Positions 46,320 to 59,602 of a DNA stretch of 64,000 bases are shown one piece after another. The position numbers and the translations under genes were made by a program. The stretch comes from Tipula vernalis (lineage: Eukaryota; Arthropoda; Insecta; Diptera; Tipulidae). The stretch lies in NCBI GenBank assembly GCA_958295665.1, contig OY282558.1:354497034-354561033 (forward strand), given 5' to 3'. How positions within the stretch are numbered: the first letter of the stretch is position 1; every line of letters starts with the position of its first letter. The notes beneath the pieces are model-generated. The model was not told the origin of the DNA, did not search any database, and worked only from the letters and a program-made list of their open reading frames with translations.

Positions 46320-46545
46320 TCTGGCCGTAATATTTATCAAAAGATGTGGATTTTCAATGAATAAATTTATTAAACATCTAATATCACCCGGACTCCATTT
46401 AAATTTATCTTTGCCTGAAATTAAAAACATAACCTCAAAAAATTGCATCCACATATTTTCTAATACAAATGCACAAAAAACAAGTAATTATAGTGCACAT
46501 GAATAATAAACACTTACCATCATTATAATTATCACTGATATCCAT
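46320..46545 (-). pseudogene. Myb/MADF-type partner of the second Harbinger, fragment
   Basis: On the minus strand an ATG at 46,545 opens a short exon (MDISDNYNDG) ending at a gtaagt donor. About 90 bp on, KFKWSPGDIRCLINLFIENP resembles the W....+..LI......P start of a Myb/MADF domain. The rest of the gene is missing; the transposase gene ends right beside it. Confidence 0.4.
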
Positions 46546-46789
46546 TATTTTAAATTTGTATAAATTTGTAAATGTGGTATGTACCATGAATGAAGAATTG
46601 AAGACTGACATAGGAGAATATTGTTTTTATGCGACGTTTGATATGGTAGAAAAAGAATGCGTTCGAAATATTCTAAATAAATAATAAAACATCGAAAAGA
46701 AGGAATAGAATACATAGAATAAATAAAAAAACGTTTTATGTCACTTTCGGAAAGTTCGGAATATTCGGAATGAATAAAAAAAAACACTC

Positions 46790-48200
46790 AGTATTTGTTC
46801 GTTATAGTTTTCATAAAGCGCTAGTTATAATAAAATAGTATTACCATAGCAACAAATATCAGGCTTGCCTGCGTTTGATGGCTGTCGAAACTAAATATCA
46901 TATCGGCGTGAAAATTAAGGATGCATTCGTAGAACCATTTTTTTTTTTTTTTTGAAAATGCAATCATTTTGTGATCGGTCAGTAGCTGACTACTTTCAGC
47001 GAGAGAATTAATCTCGGAAAAAATTGCGAGTTTCTCACCATTCTTTTTGTAATCAAGATCGTATTATGAGATTTCTGAGCTTTATTTCAGAGCCATAACA
47101 TAGCCTCCATGAACATTTTTTCGAACTTGTTTTCTGTGAATTATACCTTTTTAAAAGGGCAATATGAAGCCAAAAATGGAAGAGACTAGTATGTGGAGTA
47201 CATAAAAAATGAAACATTTCATTTTAAAATATTCTGGAAGAGTCAGATTTAATTTTAAAATTAGAAGGTAAATCTCTTAATTAAGAGATTTATTGAATTT
47301 GGAAAACGAATTAGAATTTTCCTCATCATTTGATGGGGATTATTCTTTATTATGCCGACCTAAGGGCATACAACTATAACATTTAAGTATTAAGCTTTAA
47401 TTTCGGTCCTTCTCCACGTCCTGTCCTAATTTTTCAAACCAACATTAAAACATTTCAGCATTGAAGATATGATTGAACCTCCAAATAGTAATTAGCCAGA
47501 GACACAAATTTTTGTAAACTCATTCGTCATTGTAATAAACCGTACATTTGCTAAATTGCTTTAATGATAAATTAGAAATTAAAAAACGAAAACCGAATGG
47601 AACAGTTTAAAGTTTTATTTTTATCTAAAAGCTGTCTAACGGCCAGTCTATATGATATTGTAATATTTACTTACCCATTCGTGTAACACGTCCGTTAAGT
47701 GTATTAGGCAATAAAATAAGTATTAAATCGACATTTCCTTATCAAAACTTTTATTTTAAAATATTAAACCTTAAAAAAATTTAATAGACTCATACTAATC
47801 AATAAACAATTTTAAAAAGTTTGTTGCAAAATAAAAAGTTTTTAATTTTATCAAATTTAATGTTTAACATTTTTAAGATGAACATAAAATTAACATAATT
47901 AACACATTTTTTGTTTATTCCTTTTTTATCTACTAATTTATGTATCTCCATTTAAAATCTCACAATACGGAAATAATTTGAACCAAGATAAGCAAAAAAA
48001 CCTGTGTTATCTATTCCAGTCTATCCTAAATAGACGTTCCCCAGATTAATGAAATTCACATGATTTATTCATAAAAATAAAACTAATTTAAATATTGTAT
48101 AATATTAAACATATCCATATATAATATTTCATATTTTAAAAAGCAAAATAAGCAGAATCATTATCAGCATTATTCTTGTCATTAATATTTCAATTTATAT
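46790..48200. other. No supported gene
   Basis: AT-rich sequence with no recognised coding frame or repeat. Confidence 0.45.
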
Positions 48201-50930
48201 ACATACATACAATATACGATGCTACGAACGAAAAACTTGTTTATCGTAAAGCTTTTTTGTGAATATAAATACTCAGCCCAAAAAAAAAACGCAAACATAA
48301 AACCAAATTTCTATTTGAACAACTGCAGAGAACAAGTCAAAAAAATCATTTCAATCAAAATTTTGATTGATTGTTCTAATTCTGTTGTTTTTATCTACAA
48401 ATGTTCTTATAATATAAAAATAAAAGCTTACGCTTACTTTGGAGTTTGGGGAGTCGCGGTTCGGTTCCTTTATTATAAAGTGCTTGAACAACGTGTTTCC
48501 AATGAGCCCGGCTTAGAGTTTTGTATAATGTGTGCTTGTAAGACGCAGTGTGCATCTCGTTTCCGTTGTAAGGTGCTCGTTAAAATATTTATTTGAATAT
48601 TCTCCGTCTACAATATAAAGGTGTAGGTCCAAATAATCGTGTGTAAGGTTCTCGCATAGAAAAGCAAGGTGAAGGCCAATAAAAATCGAAGCGTCTTATG
48701 GTGTTCCAAATAGTTTCGGTATATCAAATAAAAATCATTGTTTATTTGTTTTTAAAATAAATCGTATTTATATTTTTATTCACAATATTTTATTTAGAAT
48801 ATTTTATTTCGAATATTTTACAATATCTACAAATATTTTGTTCGCTGTTTTATTCACTGTGTATTTATTCGCTGTATTTTCTCAATGATTTATTTTGAAT
48901 GTTTTTCGAATATTATGGAACGCCTTTATATATGTAGTTTTAAATGATCTACCGATCAGCCGTGATTTCAGATAAGTACAAATCTTACTTAACTATGTCC
49001 CGAATGATTCTTTGTGATTTTTTTTTTTTAAATTGAAGGTGGTTGAAGAAAAATAACGTTCGACTTAAACTATTAATTTGCATCGTGCTCCAATCGCAAT
49101 AATTAAGTTTTCTCGCGTTAAATTTGCTCATTACTTGCTTTCTCCAAACACGACCCTATTTCCCGTGGTCGCCGCCTTTTGTCATATGGTCTCCGCTTAT
49201 CCTCATGTAACTAATGTTTTGGTTCAAGCAGTTGTTGTTTTTCTCGTTCATTACGAATTTTTGAGAGTGGTAAAATTAATTTCGTAGTTTTCGTAATTGT
49301 GTAGCCGTGGTGATACTCGTGGTGAATACTCTCGATGTTCTAAATGATTCTATTTTTTGGGCCCTTTCTCTGCGATTTTTAGTTGGTCTCGTTGATCCGA
49401 CAACTGTAGTATAACCGCCGTTTTTGAAGACCCCAAATTTGATTTTGCTCGTTCTAGTGGTACTACACGGCAAAAGTGTTCAATATATTTTGCCGCATCA
49501 TTACTCGAACTCACGGTAACATCGCCATAACCGCTTGTGCTCGGAGTTCATGTATTAGTGACAACTTTTGTTTAATCACATTGCCATATTTTAGATTTAC
49601 TCTTTCTAAATCGGTTGCTATCTGGTTTCCGTTGATATACCGGATTCCGTTAAATTTCGCACGCCTGTTGATGATAATCTCACTGTTAGTGAGTTATCTG
49701 CTTTGGATACAGTTGTGCTGCTCACATCGTTTGTTGTTGTTTTTGATGATGCATTTTCTTTGTCATCGTTCCAGTTGCAGATTTTTATTTATTTTAATTT
49801 CGCTTTCATAGGCTTGATGGTTGTTCATCTGTTAAAATTCTATTCTTCGTTGATTTTTGTTTTGTTTCACGAGCAATTGGCATTTCAATGGAATCGCTGT
49901 TTAGGCTCACTTTCTATTTAAAATTTTACAATTGCCTTTCGTTTTTTATTTTTTCCTGTTTTAAATTTATTATCATTTTCACTCTCACTGTTTCTCTTTT
50001 TATCTAAAGCTATTTTGTTTTGAATTTTACGGTTTGAATTATTGTTAGATTTTACTGAGTGGTTTTCTTTAATGGAAAGGCGGTGGGGAGAAGGGAGGGT
50101 TTGGTTCCTGTATTTGTTTATTTGAATTAGTAATAATTAATGGAAGTGCTGTGATCTCAATACATACTTTGCAGGTGTATCCAAATTGTCAAGCTTTTTG
50201 CCTCAACTGCTAATAGATGTGTTACCGTTTTCACGATTTGTTTCTGAGCCTTAACCGCCACAATTTCAGTATTCTGGTAACATGTTTCTATTCTTGGACA
50301 ATTCGACTGTCGGTCGTGCTTCCGTTATCGACAATGATGATAAAGACACTGTGGTCAAGCTGCTACATAAATCCAGATCACTGTCAAAAAGGTTTATAAT
50401 TTACTTGTTCCAAGGGCAAGTATTTACTTCCAAACAAATCTTCGTGATTAGCACTGTCTGATTCATCGAATTAATTTAAGAGCTTGAAAATTTGTTCATT
50501 TAAGGTAGTTCATCTTGGAACAAATTTACATCTTTACGTGCTGGTTGCTGCTCCTAGAATACTGTTTGCTCCAGTTGAATTATTGGTTGCGAAATAGGTT
50601 TCTCTTAACATCGCAAGATAACAATGTTTGGTTTAAATAAATTCAGGTTTCGATTAACGTCGGAGAGGAATTATTAACTGAGTATCCTTTTGGTTCTGGA
50701 TATGATGATGGTGCCGTCACAGTTGGTTTTCTCGATTGTAATACCATAATTATAGCAGACACTTCACTGTTCTCATTTTCCTTTAATTTATCGATGAAGT
50801 TATCTCGCAATTGTTGACGAAATTTATTATGGTTTTCTATTATCTTATTCATTAAGATATTATTTTGTGAAGCAGAATTTCCTTCCTGTAATTTTCTTCC
50901 TGTAATGTCATTCAAACGCGCTTTCTATCA
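48200..50930. other. Unassigned stretch, possibly the 5' part of the gypsy relic that follows
   Basis: Several unrecognised open frames occur on both strands. GC content rises at 49.1-50.3 kb. Its position upstream of the plus-strand gypsy pol relic would suit a decayed gag/protease, but I found no zinc knuckle, DTG or capsid motif. Confidence 0.3.
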
Positions 50931-50939
50931 TTTCCCACC

Positions 50940-53830
50940 ATATCGATGTTCATGGTGCTAAACCATATACTATTCTGTGTCCCCGGAGAGATTGATCGGC
51001 TGGTGTCCTTTAGATTAATTGAGGAATCAACAAGTTCACGGAGTTTGATCGAAGATCAAATGGTAAGGTCCGTCTTTGTCTGGACGCAAGACAAATCATG
51101 TTGTATGAGGAGTACCCAGATAAAACTGCGTTTACCGTTCCTGGATCGGGTGATTCCACAAGAATTCCACAACCACGTATTCGTATGCTTTGATGACCTC
51201 TTAATTGCCTTCATCCAGGTCATTCGATGATCATCTAGGTTTACTATCACTTGTTGCCAAAAAATAGTCTGATGATGGTTTAATAGAAATGGCGAAAGCT
51301 ATAGCCAAATTCCCAAGGCCGACCAATCACAAGAAACTTAGTCGCTTCTTGGGAATGGCTGGATGGTATAGGTGCTTCATTCCTTCTTTTGCTTCAGTTG
51401 TTGCTCGTTTAACTTGTCTCACTAAAAGGAACTCGAAAGTTGTTTGGTCTGGAAGAGTACAGCAAGCTTTTGAGGATGTCTGGCACTTTCAAATGCTCCA
51501 GTGTTGGTACATCCTAATTTCTCTAAATCATTTCTGATTCAATGCGATGCTAGTACCACTTGTGTCAGAAGCTTGTTGGTGCAGGAAAGTGATGATCATC
51601 CTATCGCTTAAATGTAAGTTAGAGTGTTTGCTGCGGTGCTCAGCGTAAAAAAATTTGGAGCATATATCGAGGGATATCCTTTCATCAGAATTAACGACCA
51701 TGCAAACCTTAAATTGCTTATTGACCAAAAAGAACTCACAGGCATGCTGGAGCGTTGAAACTTGAAACTGGAGGGTTTCGACTTCACAATGTCGTTCCGG
51801 TTCATTTTCAAGAGTTTTTATGGATGAGATTATTTTACATGAATGTGGCTATAACATCAAACCAGATTAAGTTACTTTCAAATCGGCCGTATATTTAGTA
51901 CTAATTTCTAAAAAATGATCTTCCTCTGAGTATAGTCCTATATTTAAAATATCTGATGCCAAGGTTCTAGCAGAGCACCCTGTATTTTATAGAGCCATAA
52001 TCAAAAAATCTGAGCTTTTATAGGGGAATTAGAAACGAGGAAAAAACGAAACTTTTCATAGTAAAACACACAAAACATATGGGAAATAGTTTTTTTTCCT
52101 AAGACAAATTTTTAAATGAAAACGTTACAAATTCTTAATTATGATTTCTGAGATACTTTCATAAATGTTTGAATTTCAACATATATGAATATCGTTTAAG
52201 TCTTTTCATTTTCTTGTAATAATTGATTTATTTAAACCAAAATATAAAACAAAAAATTCATAACAACAGCATTCTGCTCAAATTGAAATAAAAGCTTACT
52301 ACAATTCGTTTGGTCATTAAGTCAATATACATTACATAGATGGCAGTGATGGCCGTACAAATTTGGAAAAATCGTACCAAAAATTACCACCTGGGGAAAT
52401 TTCAAATTCAAAAATTGTAGGAAAATCAAAACAAATTCACAAAATATAGGAACGTGTGATAATTTTGTGATTAAATAATTTTTTTTTCGTATTTTTCTGT
52501 AACCATTTTAGACATCTTACGTACACTAGTAGAACTAAAGATAAATTTAGCAAGTATTATTTTAATTTGTCAGAGCCAACTTTGATGTATTTTTCAAAAT
52601 GAAAGTTCGAAAAAATATATTTTAGAAATAATTTAATTTTAATATTTCTGCAATTAATATTTACTTAATACCAATATGGCCTTCTTGTATATTGTTCTTA
52701 AAGATATGTAGAAAAGTTTTAAATAAACATTTTATAATATTTTTGCTTTTTTCATTGAAAAACTTGAAGCTAAAAAACACCATTTTTACTATGGATTCCT
52801 ATGGAAATCAGTGAAAAGTTATACCACCAAAAAAGCTTCTTAAAAATACGTCATTAAGATTATGGCTCTATACTCTAGAAGGCTCTGGTTCTAGTCAACA
52901 GATCTACAAATAAGCTATCATTCTCCTTATCTGATTTACCCAATTGGAAATTATACGTTCCTAAATTCTTAAGCACACAACCCTCCTACGTCCGCTCATT
53001 TTGGGTCTTTCAAAATGCTTGAGAGAATTCAGAGATATTTTTATTGGCCTAAATATAAATGATCAAATTTTCAAAGCAATTAAGCCAGTAAACTGTTCCA
53101 CTAGAATTGTAAACCGAGCGTAAAGCTTGGTTTTGCGGCTATTTCAGCGCTGATTTGTCGGTTATCTGGGCCTCTACCTTAGATTCAAAAATGGAAATAT
53201 GTAAAAAATAAATTTTTTTAAAACCTTTTCAAAAATCTCTAGGCTCAGAAGTAATAATATTTTTAGAGAAAGATCTTTTCTTTGCCTATTTCGTAGCTGA
53301 GATTATCGTCTCCAAAGTTTTCTTCAAAGTTTTCTACCAAAGTTCAATATTAGACATTCACCTGTTCCACACTATTGCCCTCACGCGAATGCATCAGAGC
53401 GGTCTAAATCGTTCTACATATGCTGTCGCCCTTGAGGGTCTATGTTAATAACAACCACACGACCGGAAATTACTTTTGCCTTGCGCAATGTGGTCCATGA
53501 TTCCACAAAATATTCGCCCCATTTCCTAATGTTTGGAAAACACATGATAACCAATGGTAAAGAATACGCCCTTTTAAAATTGTTGAACCCGGTCTCTCAG
53601 CACTTTTATATTACGATTTAGCTACTTATTTTCGCTTTTACCAGGCTTGGTGGCCGCAGTGTGGTACGTCCCCACTAATGTAACAATATGAATATTGCCC
53701 CAAATTAGTTTAACGAGAAACTGAATCATGTTGCAGAGAAAGAAGCCTGGGTGAAGTTTTTTAAATAATTTTTTTAGAGGGCTAAGATGGGAAGTTTAAA
53801 CCAATTCTCCGAAGCATCGAACACTGTTTA
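50940..53830 (+). mobile_element. Ty3/gypsy pol relic, same lineage as the 5.7-9.4 kb element
   Basis: Plus-strand pieces: SNGKVRLCLDARQIM (about 51,055) and DKTAFTVPGS (RT), then after a deletion VIPQEFHNHVFVCFDDLLIA, where the catalytic YLDD-type box reads CFDD; LSRFLGMAGWYRCFIPSF (RT end) at 51,330; ELTGMLERW (RNase H) near 51,735. The relic is split by the 917-bp TIR element at 51,971-52,887. Beyond it are LPNWKLYVPKFL (matching LPEWKLYVPKCL in the other element), FKMLERIQRYFYWPKY (integrase zinc-binding region) and SPHFLMFGKHMITNGKEYAL (integrase C-terminus) near 53,520. Stops and shifts are many. Confidence 0.7.
51971..52887 (+). mobile_element. 917-bp TIR family, solitary full-length copy, TSD GTTCTAG
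   Basis: Starts cagagcaccctg, ends gaaggctctg, flanked by GTTCTAG (51,964-51,970 and 52,888-52,894). It is highly similar over its whole length to the outer copy at 35,523-37,090. No open frame of note is present, so it is a non-autonomous element. It interrupts a gypsy relic, so it is younger than that relic. Confidence 0.9.
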
Positions 53831-55050
53831 TATTTTCAAAACTATTTTTAGTTAAATAATTTAATAATTTTGAGCATCGTAAATCTCTAAAATGTAATAT
53901 AGTAGTTGAAGAAAACACCACTAACATTTTGATTTGCAAGTTTAATAGAAACATTTTTAATTAACTTTAAAGTAATATGTATTTATAATATTTAAATTTG
54001 TTGCATGTTCATGAAATGCATCTTGATCTCAAATATTTGAAATCAATTTTACTTTAAAATTAATTAAAAGTATTTCTCTTAAATTTGTAAATTAAAATGT
54101 TGGTAGTATTTTCTCCAACTATAAGTATACTAAATCCGAATAATATCACACTAAGTATTATGCAAATATTCTACATATTCAAATATCTCGATTTACTGAA
54201 ATTAAAACAATAAGCTGCAATAGGGAAGCGACAAAATTTTTCTCGAAAATAGAGGAAACAAATTCAAATATATTCCAAATATATATTTTACATGTTAATT
54301 TTAAACAATAAACATTTCGGTTTATTTTGATTGTTTGTAAGGTTTAGTTTCAAATACAAACAAGGCGATTTAGGTTTCTTATAAGGGAAATTTGGACGGT
54401 TCATTAAATTTGGTATACTTTGATAAAGTCATTGGGGAATTAAAGAATATTAGGATTTTGCACTAAAATTCTGGAATTGGTAAATCTGCTGAAATATTAA
54501 ATTTTCGCATCATTAGAAAATCGAAGTTATTTATTAGCAAGAGAAAGTGTTTTATACTTAGTGCAAGCTTCCGAACGAAATTTAAAACGAACAAAATATT
54601 TAATTGTATAGTGAATAACCCTTCAACTTATTTGCTTATTTTATTATCTAAAATGTAGATTTTACCTCCGGCAGTTCACGTCTAGTTACAAGCGAGATTG
54701 TGCTATATTTTAGAATATTTTAAAAGTAGACATCAACATACTGGATATACCCATTATATCGATAGTTTAACAATTTACTGCTGATATACTCGTACACTAG
54801 AATTCAGCATCGGAATTAAGGCAATCTACTAACTCTAGTTAATTGTATTAAATTGTCGGACCAATATTTCACTGTTTTCAGACCCAGCTAAACTATATAA
54901 AAACGAGAAGTACTTAAAGATTTGTTGCACTTTTCATATATCATTCTGATGAACAAAATGTACCGATGGTGTCATTATTCAATGATAAAAGAATTAGTCT
55001 TGCTGCTAAAACCTAATATTGGCTCTGGTTCTGCAGTTTAGCTAAACATA
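53831..55050. other. No supported gene
   Basis: AT-rich sequence without recognised features. Confidence 0.45.
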
Positions 55051-55051
55051 A

Positions 55052-55213
55052 GGGGGGCTATTTGGAAATTCGATTCGAACGTGATCGAGTGTTCGATGTA
55101 TAAGATTCATATTTGATTTAAATAAGAAACGAATGAATCTGATTCAATTCAAATAGGAATCCAATACATCGAGGATTCGATCACGTTCGAATCGAATTCC
55201 CAAATAGCCCCCC
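55052..55213. mobile_element. 162-bp hairpin MITE (GGGGGGCTATTTGG ends)
   Basis: The whole element is an inverted repeat: the left half begins ggggggctatttggaaattc and the right half is its near reverse complement ending gccccccc-type (aatagcccccc). Pairing extends about 70 bp per arm with few mismatches. It has no coding capacity. Confidence 0.75.
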
Positions 55214-55638
55214 AGCATTCGACTGAGTAAAGGAAATTTAGAACAAGAATTCAACTGCGAGATATTTTGAAATTTAAGGAAACTTTATCAATTTAGGGTT
55301 GGAAATTTTGAAATTTAAAAATAGTTTTGTGATTTTAAAAAAATAAAATATAAATTAGGAATTATTAAATTTGGAAATTTACGGAAGATTTTAAATTGTT
55401 TTACTCGGAATTTGGAAAATTTCGAAATTTGGCGGTTCAGGTAGGAAATTCGGGCAAAACCTAATTTGCCACAGCTAAAATTCCTTTTTTGCTTTCTTGA
55501 GTTGAAACATAGAACAAACTATTGTGAATAATTTTCAGGCAGACACTTCTTTTGGGCATGCGGTTTAAATTGACAGTGAATGCTCAGTTGAAATAAAAAA
55601 AATCTCGAACTAATCTTGAATATAACAAATTTAGTTAG

Positions 55639-55806
55639 AGGTCTAACTATGCAATTCGACGACTATTTTCGATGGCTATCGTTTGTATTAGAAAGTACAG
55701 GAAGAAAAAAGAAAGCAATAATTAATGATTTCCTTTTTCTTCCTGTACCTTCTAATACAAAACGGTAGCCGTCGAAAACAGTCGTCGAATTGCATAGTTA
55801 GGCCCC
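55639..55806. mobile_element. 168-bp hairpin MITE (CTAACTATGCAATTCGACGA ends)
   Basis: The arms share ctaactatgcaattcgacga at the left end and its reverse complement at the right; pairing continues through a region containing gtacaggaagaaaaa up to a short centre near 55,722. It is a different family from the hairpin 430 bp upstream. Confidence 0.75.
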
Positions 55807-58605
55807 AGGTTTAATATATATAAATTTTTTAAAGTTTTTAGTTTAATTCGTTTTACGTAAAAGGTATTACTAACTAAGGCATAACCAAATAAAATTATTT
55901 ACATTTAATAATTGTTGCCTAAAATAAATGAGTTTATACACAAATTAACGCAAAAACGACCCAAAAATAAAAAAAAAAACATTAGATTATTTTAGATTGA
56001 GCCAGCTAATATTCTTACGAAGAAGATGAAATTATTAGTTGTTTCCAATTTCAGTTTTGATCTGATGGCAAGGATTGTGAAAATGTATTCTCAATCAAAC
56101 CAATTCTTGTTTGATATTTTTATATTGTCGCTTAAATAAAATTTACATTTTATTGTTAAAAAGTTTTTTATACATTTATTACTTGTAAAATGTATTGTAC
56201 AATAAGGTTTTTTACACGAATAATTCCAACTGTGGTCTCTCCTAATCCATACAAATGGTCGTATCTGGAAGAACTCGAAGTAGCATTCTGGATGAGAAAT
56301 CTGGTTAAGAAATTTAAAAGCTTAATGAATCATTCGGATCTCATTTTTCGCTCCAATATTTCTATTGTTTATACGTTAAAACAAAAGAAAATGTACACAT
56401 AAAGCACGAAAGCGTTTAACAATGGGAAAATATAGCAACAGTAGATCGCTATATATGTTTGTAGCTATACACTGGAAAATTGGTTCAATGAAACTAGAGA
56501 ATAGAAAATAACAGCGGAAAAATAATGTAATCAGTCTTTTTTTTGCTGTACTGTTGTATTATTATAGTTTTGGATTATACATGCTCGGGTATACAGGATG
56601 AAACGAGGAGCTTAAACAAAAACGAGAGCAAAATTCTTTATTACTATTATTTATCTATTAAGACATCGATGAACGCAAGTTGATGTTAAAGGAATAATGC
56701 TTTATGATGCATACTCGTGTAGTGTTTGCAGTTGCTGCTACTTTGTACAAGTATATAAGATACTCTGAGAACAACAATAGCAGCAGCATAGTTGTAAAAA
56801 AAAAAATTGAGATAAGTTTTTAAATTAATGTAAATATAGCTGAGAATATGAAATGCTTGATTTTCAATTGATCTGGAAGTAATTCTTTTCACAAAGAATG
56901 TGTACATGATTTAATATTATGTTTCATTGTACGTATTATATAGTCGTATATGTACATAATATTGTTAAACTGGATTTTTTTTTTGTATCTAGAACAGTAA
57001 ACAGAATTCCAATTACTTATGTATACAAATACGATTTATATTTTAGGGATGGAACTTACATCCAATTGTAAATTATTCTGATTTAATTCTATTCGTGTCT
57101 TGCTTATACGAGTATGTATTCAAAAACTAGTACTGCAATTATCCTTTGATTCAATTACATGTTGCTACTATATACACTCGTACATGAATAAACAAACGAG
57201 AAGAATAAATCCATTATACATAATTGTATGTTTTGTAGCATAATTCAAATTTACATATAAATTTACTAGTTCTTGGGTTTGGTCTAGGGAAAAGGATTAA
57301 ATTACAAATAAAGAATTTGTTTAAATTTATGTATTTCGTTTACATGTTTTTCCCTTTTTTTTTTTGCAACCGTAAATATAATCTTGTATAATTTTCTTTT
57401 GCTCTACATAGCGATTGTCCTTAGTTCTGAAGATTTGAATCTTGTTCTTGTGAATCTTAAATGAATTCTATTATATCTGTAATTTTCAATAAAATGTCTC
57501 AATCTTTCAAATCGTTAGCTTAAGAGAAGAAACGTACTTTTCTTCGAAATTATTTTATTCTTTTATATTTACTTAATTTTTTCTTTTCACATAATATTTT
57601 GATCTTATTAGACCTAATAACAATAAAAAATTAAAAAACTTTTTTTTTTTAAATAAAATTGACATCTTTAAAATGAAGCTAATTATTATAAAATTTTAAT
57701 CTAGTCACAGTCCATCATGGATGCCTATTTCTATTGTAATGTTTATTTAATTTAATAAGTTTTTTAAAAAAATCTTCAAAATTCGTGGGAACCAAAAATT
57801 TACGATATGAAATTAACAGCCAAAAAGTATAAGTGGACACAATATTGTCCTATAATTATGAACAATCATAACACAAAACTTAACCCAAATTATAAATTAT
57901 TGATTTTTATTGACTACTTTACGCAACCTACTGTTCAATCTACCATCTTCCTTGTAGTTTTATTCACGAAAATATGTAGATGAACCTCCAAACCAACCCA
58001 ATAACGCAGTACTACAGAAATGTAATGTAATTATAGCATTTAATAAAAAAATTAGAAAAAACAAAAATAAAAAATGAAAAATAAAAACCAAAATAGAAGC
58101 TGTCAACCATCAAAAACGCTATGATCCGAAAATTAATTATAAATTAATTTAATTTATTCTAATTATTATAAACGACCTAAATTAAATAAATGTTTTTACG
58201 AGAAGAACTAGACTTTCTAAAATTAATCTCTTTCTTGCGATTGTTTTAAGGCGTTTTCAAATTGAGGAGAATGTGTGTTGGCTGAGGGCGGTATCGTTCT
58301 TATCATACCGAATGTCATTTCTAAGTTTGCTAATCCTAATTGCAAGGCTGATTCCCAAACCAATACTTATTTGTATAAACTTACTTATTCAAATAAGTAA
58401 TAAGTACTTGGTGAGGGGACTTATTTTCTTGAATGTCAACATTGTCAAACTTTTTATTTAGTGTTTAGAAGGCGACGTGAATAACGTTACACATAATAAA
58501 AACAAAACAAAAATTTGACTGAGTTTTAAAAGTTTTATTTATGTTGTTTTGTTTTTGACTAACAAATCAAAAACACGTCACAAAAACATCAATAAACAAA
58601 CTATT
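55807..58605. other. AT-rich stretch without a supported gene
   Basis: Open frames at 56,190-56,402 and 58,273-58,461 are not recognised and have no splice or similarity support. Several tacgagta-type short motifs and A/T runs occur. Confidence 0.45.
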
Positions 58606-58687
58606 TCCCAAGCAACAGAGTAGGTCGAATATAAGTAGATTTCAACTTAAAATTCGTCTATGGAGTTGAAAAACCCTTAAAAAATAA

Positions 58688-58765
58688 GTGTAATATTACG
58701 TGGAATCGACGTCGAATCGACATAATTGGAGAATTTTTCGACGTCGATTCAACGTAAAATTACAC
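58688..58765. repeat. Imperfect 27-bp inverted repeat in the left subterminal region
   Basis: The arm 58,688-58,714 (gtgtaatattacgtggaatc...) pairs with 58,739-58,765 with three mismatches. The arms contain the palindrome gacgtc. It is probably one of the subterminal binding-motif clusters of the transposon. Confidence 0.65.
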
Positions 58766-58901
58766 CTAAATTGTGCTATTTAAGTAGTATTCGACTTTCC
58801 ACTTCTACCTATTTTTGGTGAATTCTACGTCCATTCGACCTAAAATATTAGTTTAAATTCCCACATTTTCGACCTATTATCATTCTGTTAACTAATCAAA
58901 T

Positions 58902-58968
58902 AATAAATTTCACCAAATTGGGAGAATTACGTATATAATTATCATTCTCCCAATTTGGTAAAATATTA
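58902..58968. repeat. Inverted repeat around accaaattgggagaat
   Basis: accaaattgggagaat at 58,910-58,925 pairs with attctcccaatttggt at about 58,946-58,961, with weaker AT-rich pairing outside. It lies inside the left part of the two-gene transposon. Confidence 0.6.
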
Positions 58969-59602
58969 TTTTATTATAAAGTAAAAGTTAAACATAAAAT
59001 GGTAATAATAAAATATGATAAATAATAATGTATAATTAGAAAAATAACTTTATCATATTATCTGATAAATCGATTTCCAATAATAAATTTTAATGCCTTC
59101 GTATTATTTTCGATAAAAACGCAGTTTCTACCTCGAAAAATTACAACGCCCTTAAAAAATATTTAATATTTGGAGAACTAATTTTTTTTATGATTATGAA
59201 ATAAATTTTTTTTTTGACATTTAGTTAGTAAAATGTCTGTGGTCATTCATTAATAAAACCAAATAAATGGCGAACATTTGAAAATCGTCTTTATTCTCCA
59301 TAATAACTTAATTATTCGACTTTAACGAGAAAATGTCTATCTGCTTTAAACGAAATTACCTATTTTAAGACGAAATTCCTTATTTAAGGAATTTCTACCT
59401 TTCACTCCATTTTAAATTTCGTTACCAAATTCCAATTCTACCTATTTAGGTAAAAACTTACTATTAAATCGAAAAATTAGTTCCGACTTAAATTTTTATG
59501 TTGTTCGGCTCAATTTCGTTTTGTGTATAGTTAGCCGTTCTTGTTTATATTTTTACATTGTCATTTGCTTTGCATCAGTTTCTTTACATTGCATAACCAA
59601 CC

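Larger units (their letters stand above)
44711..46789 (+). mobile_element. Second PIF/Harbinger transposon, decayed
   Basis: Imperfect inverted ends gggtgtttttttattcattc (44,711) and gagtgttttttttta...attcattc (reverse from 46,789) enclose a Harbinger-type transposase on the plus strand and the start of a Myb/MADF-type gene on the minus strand. It is unrelated in sequence to the copy at 11-13.9 kb. I could not settle the 3-bp target duplication. Confidence 0.7.

Noticed and set aside
48219..48596. 125-codon plus-strand frame
   Set aside because: No recognised domain; Cys-rich end but no homology or splice signals, and it lies in probable TE-derived DNA.
56190..56402. 70-codon plus-strand frame with ATG
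   Set aside because: Unrecognised, short and with no upstream or downstream exon support.
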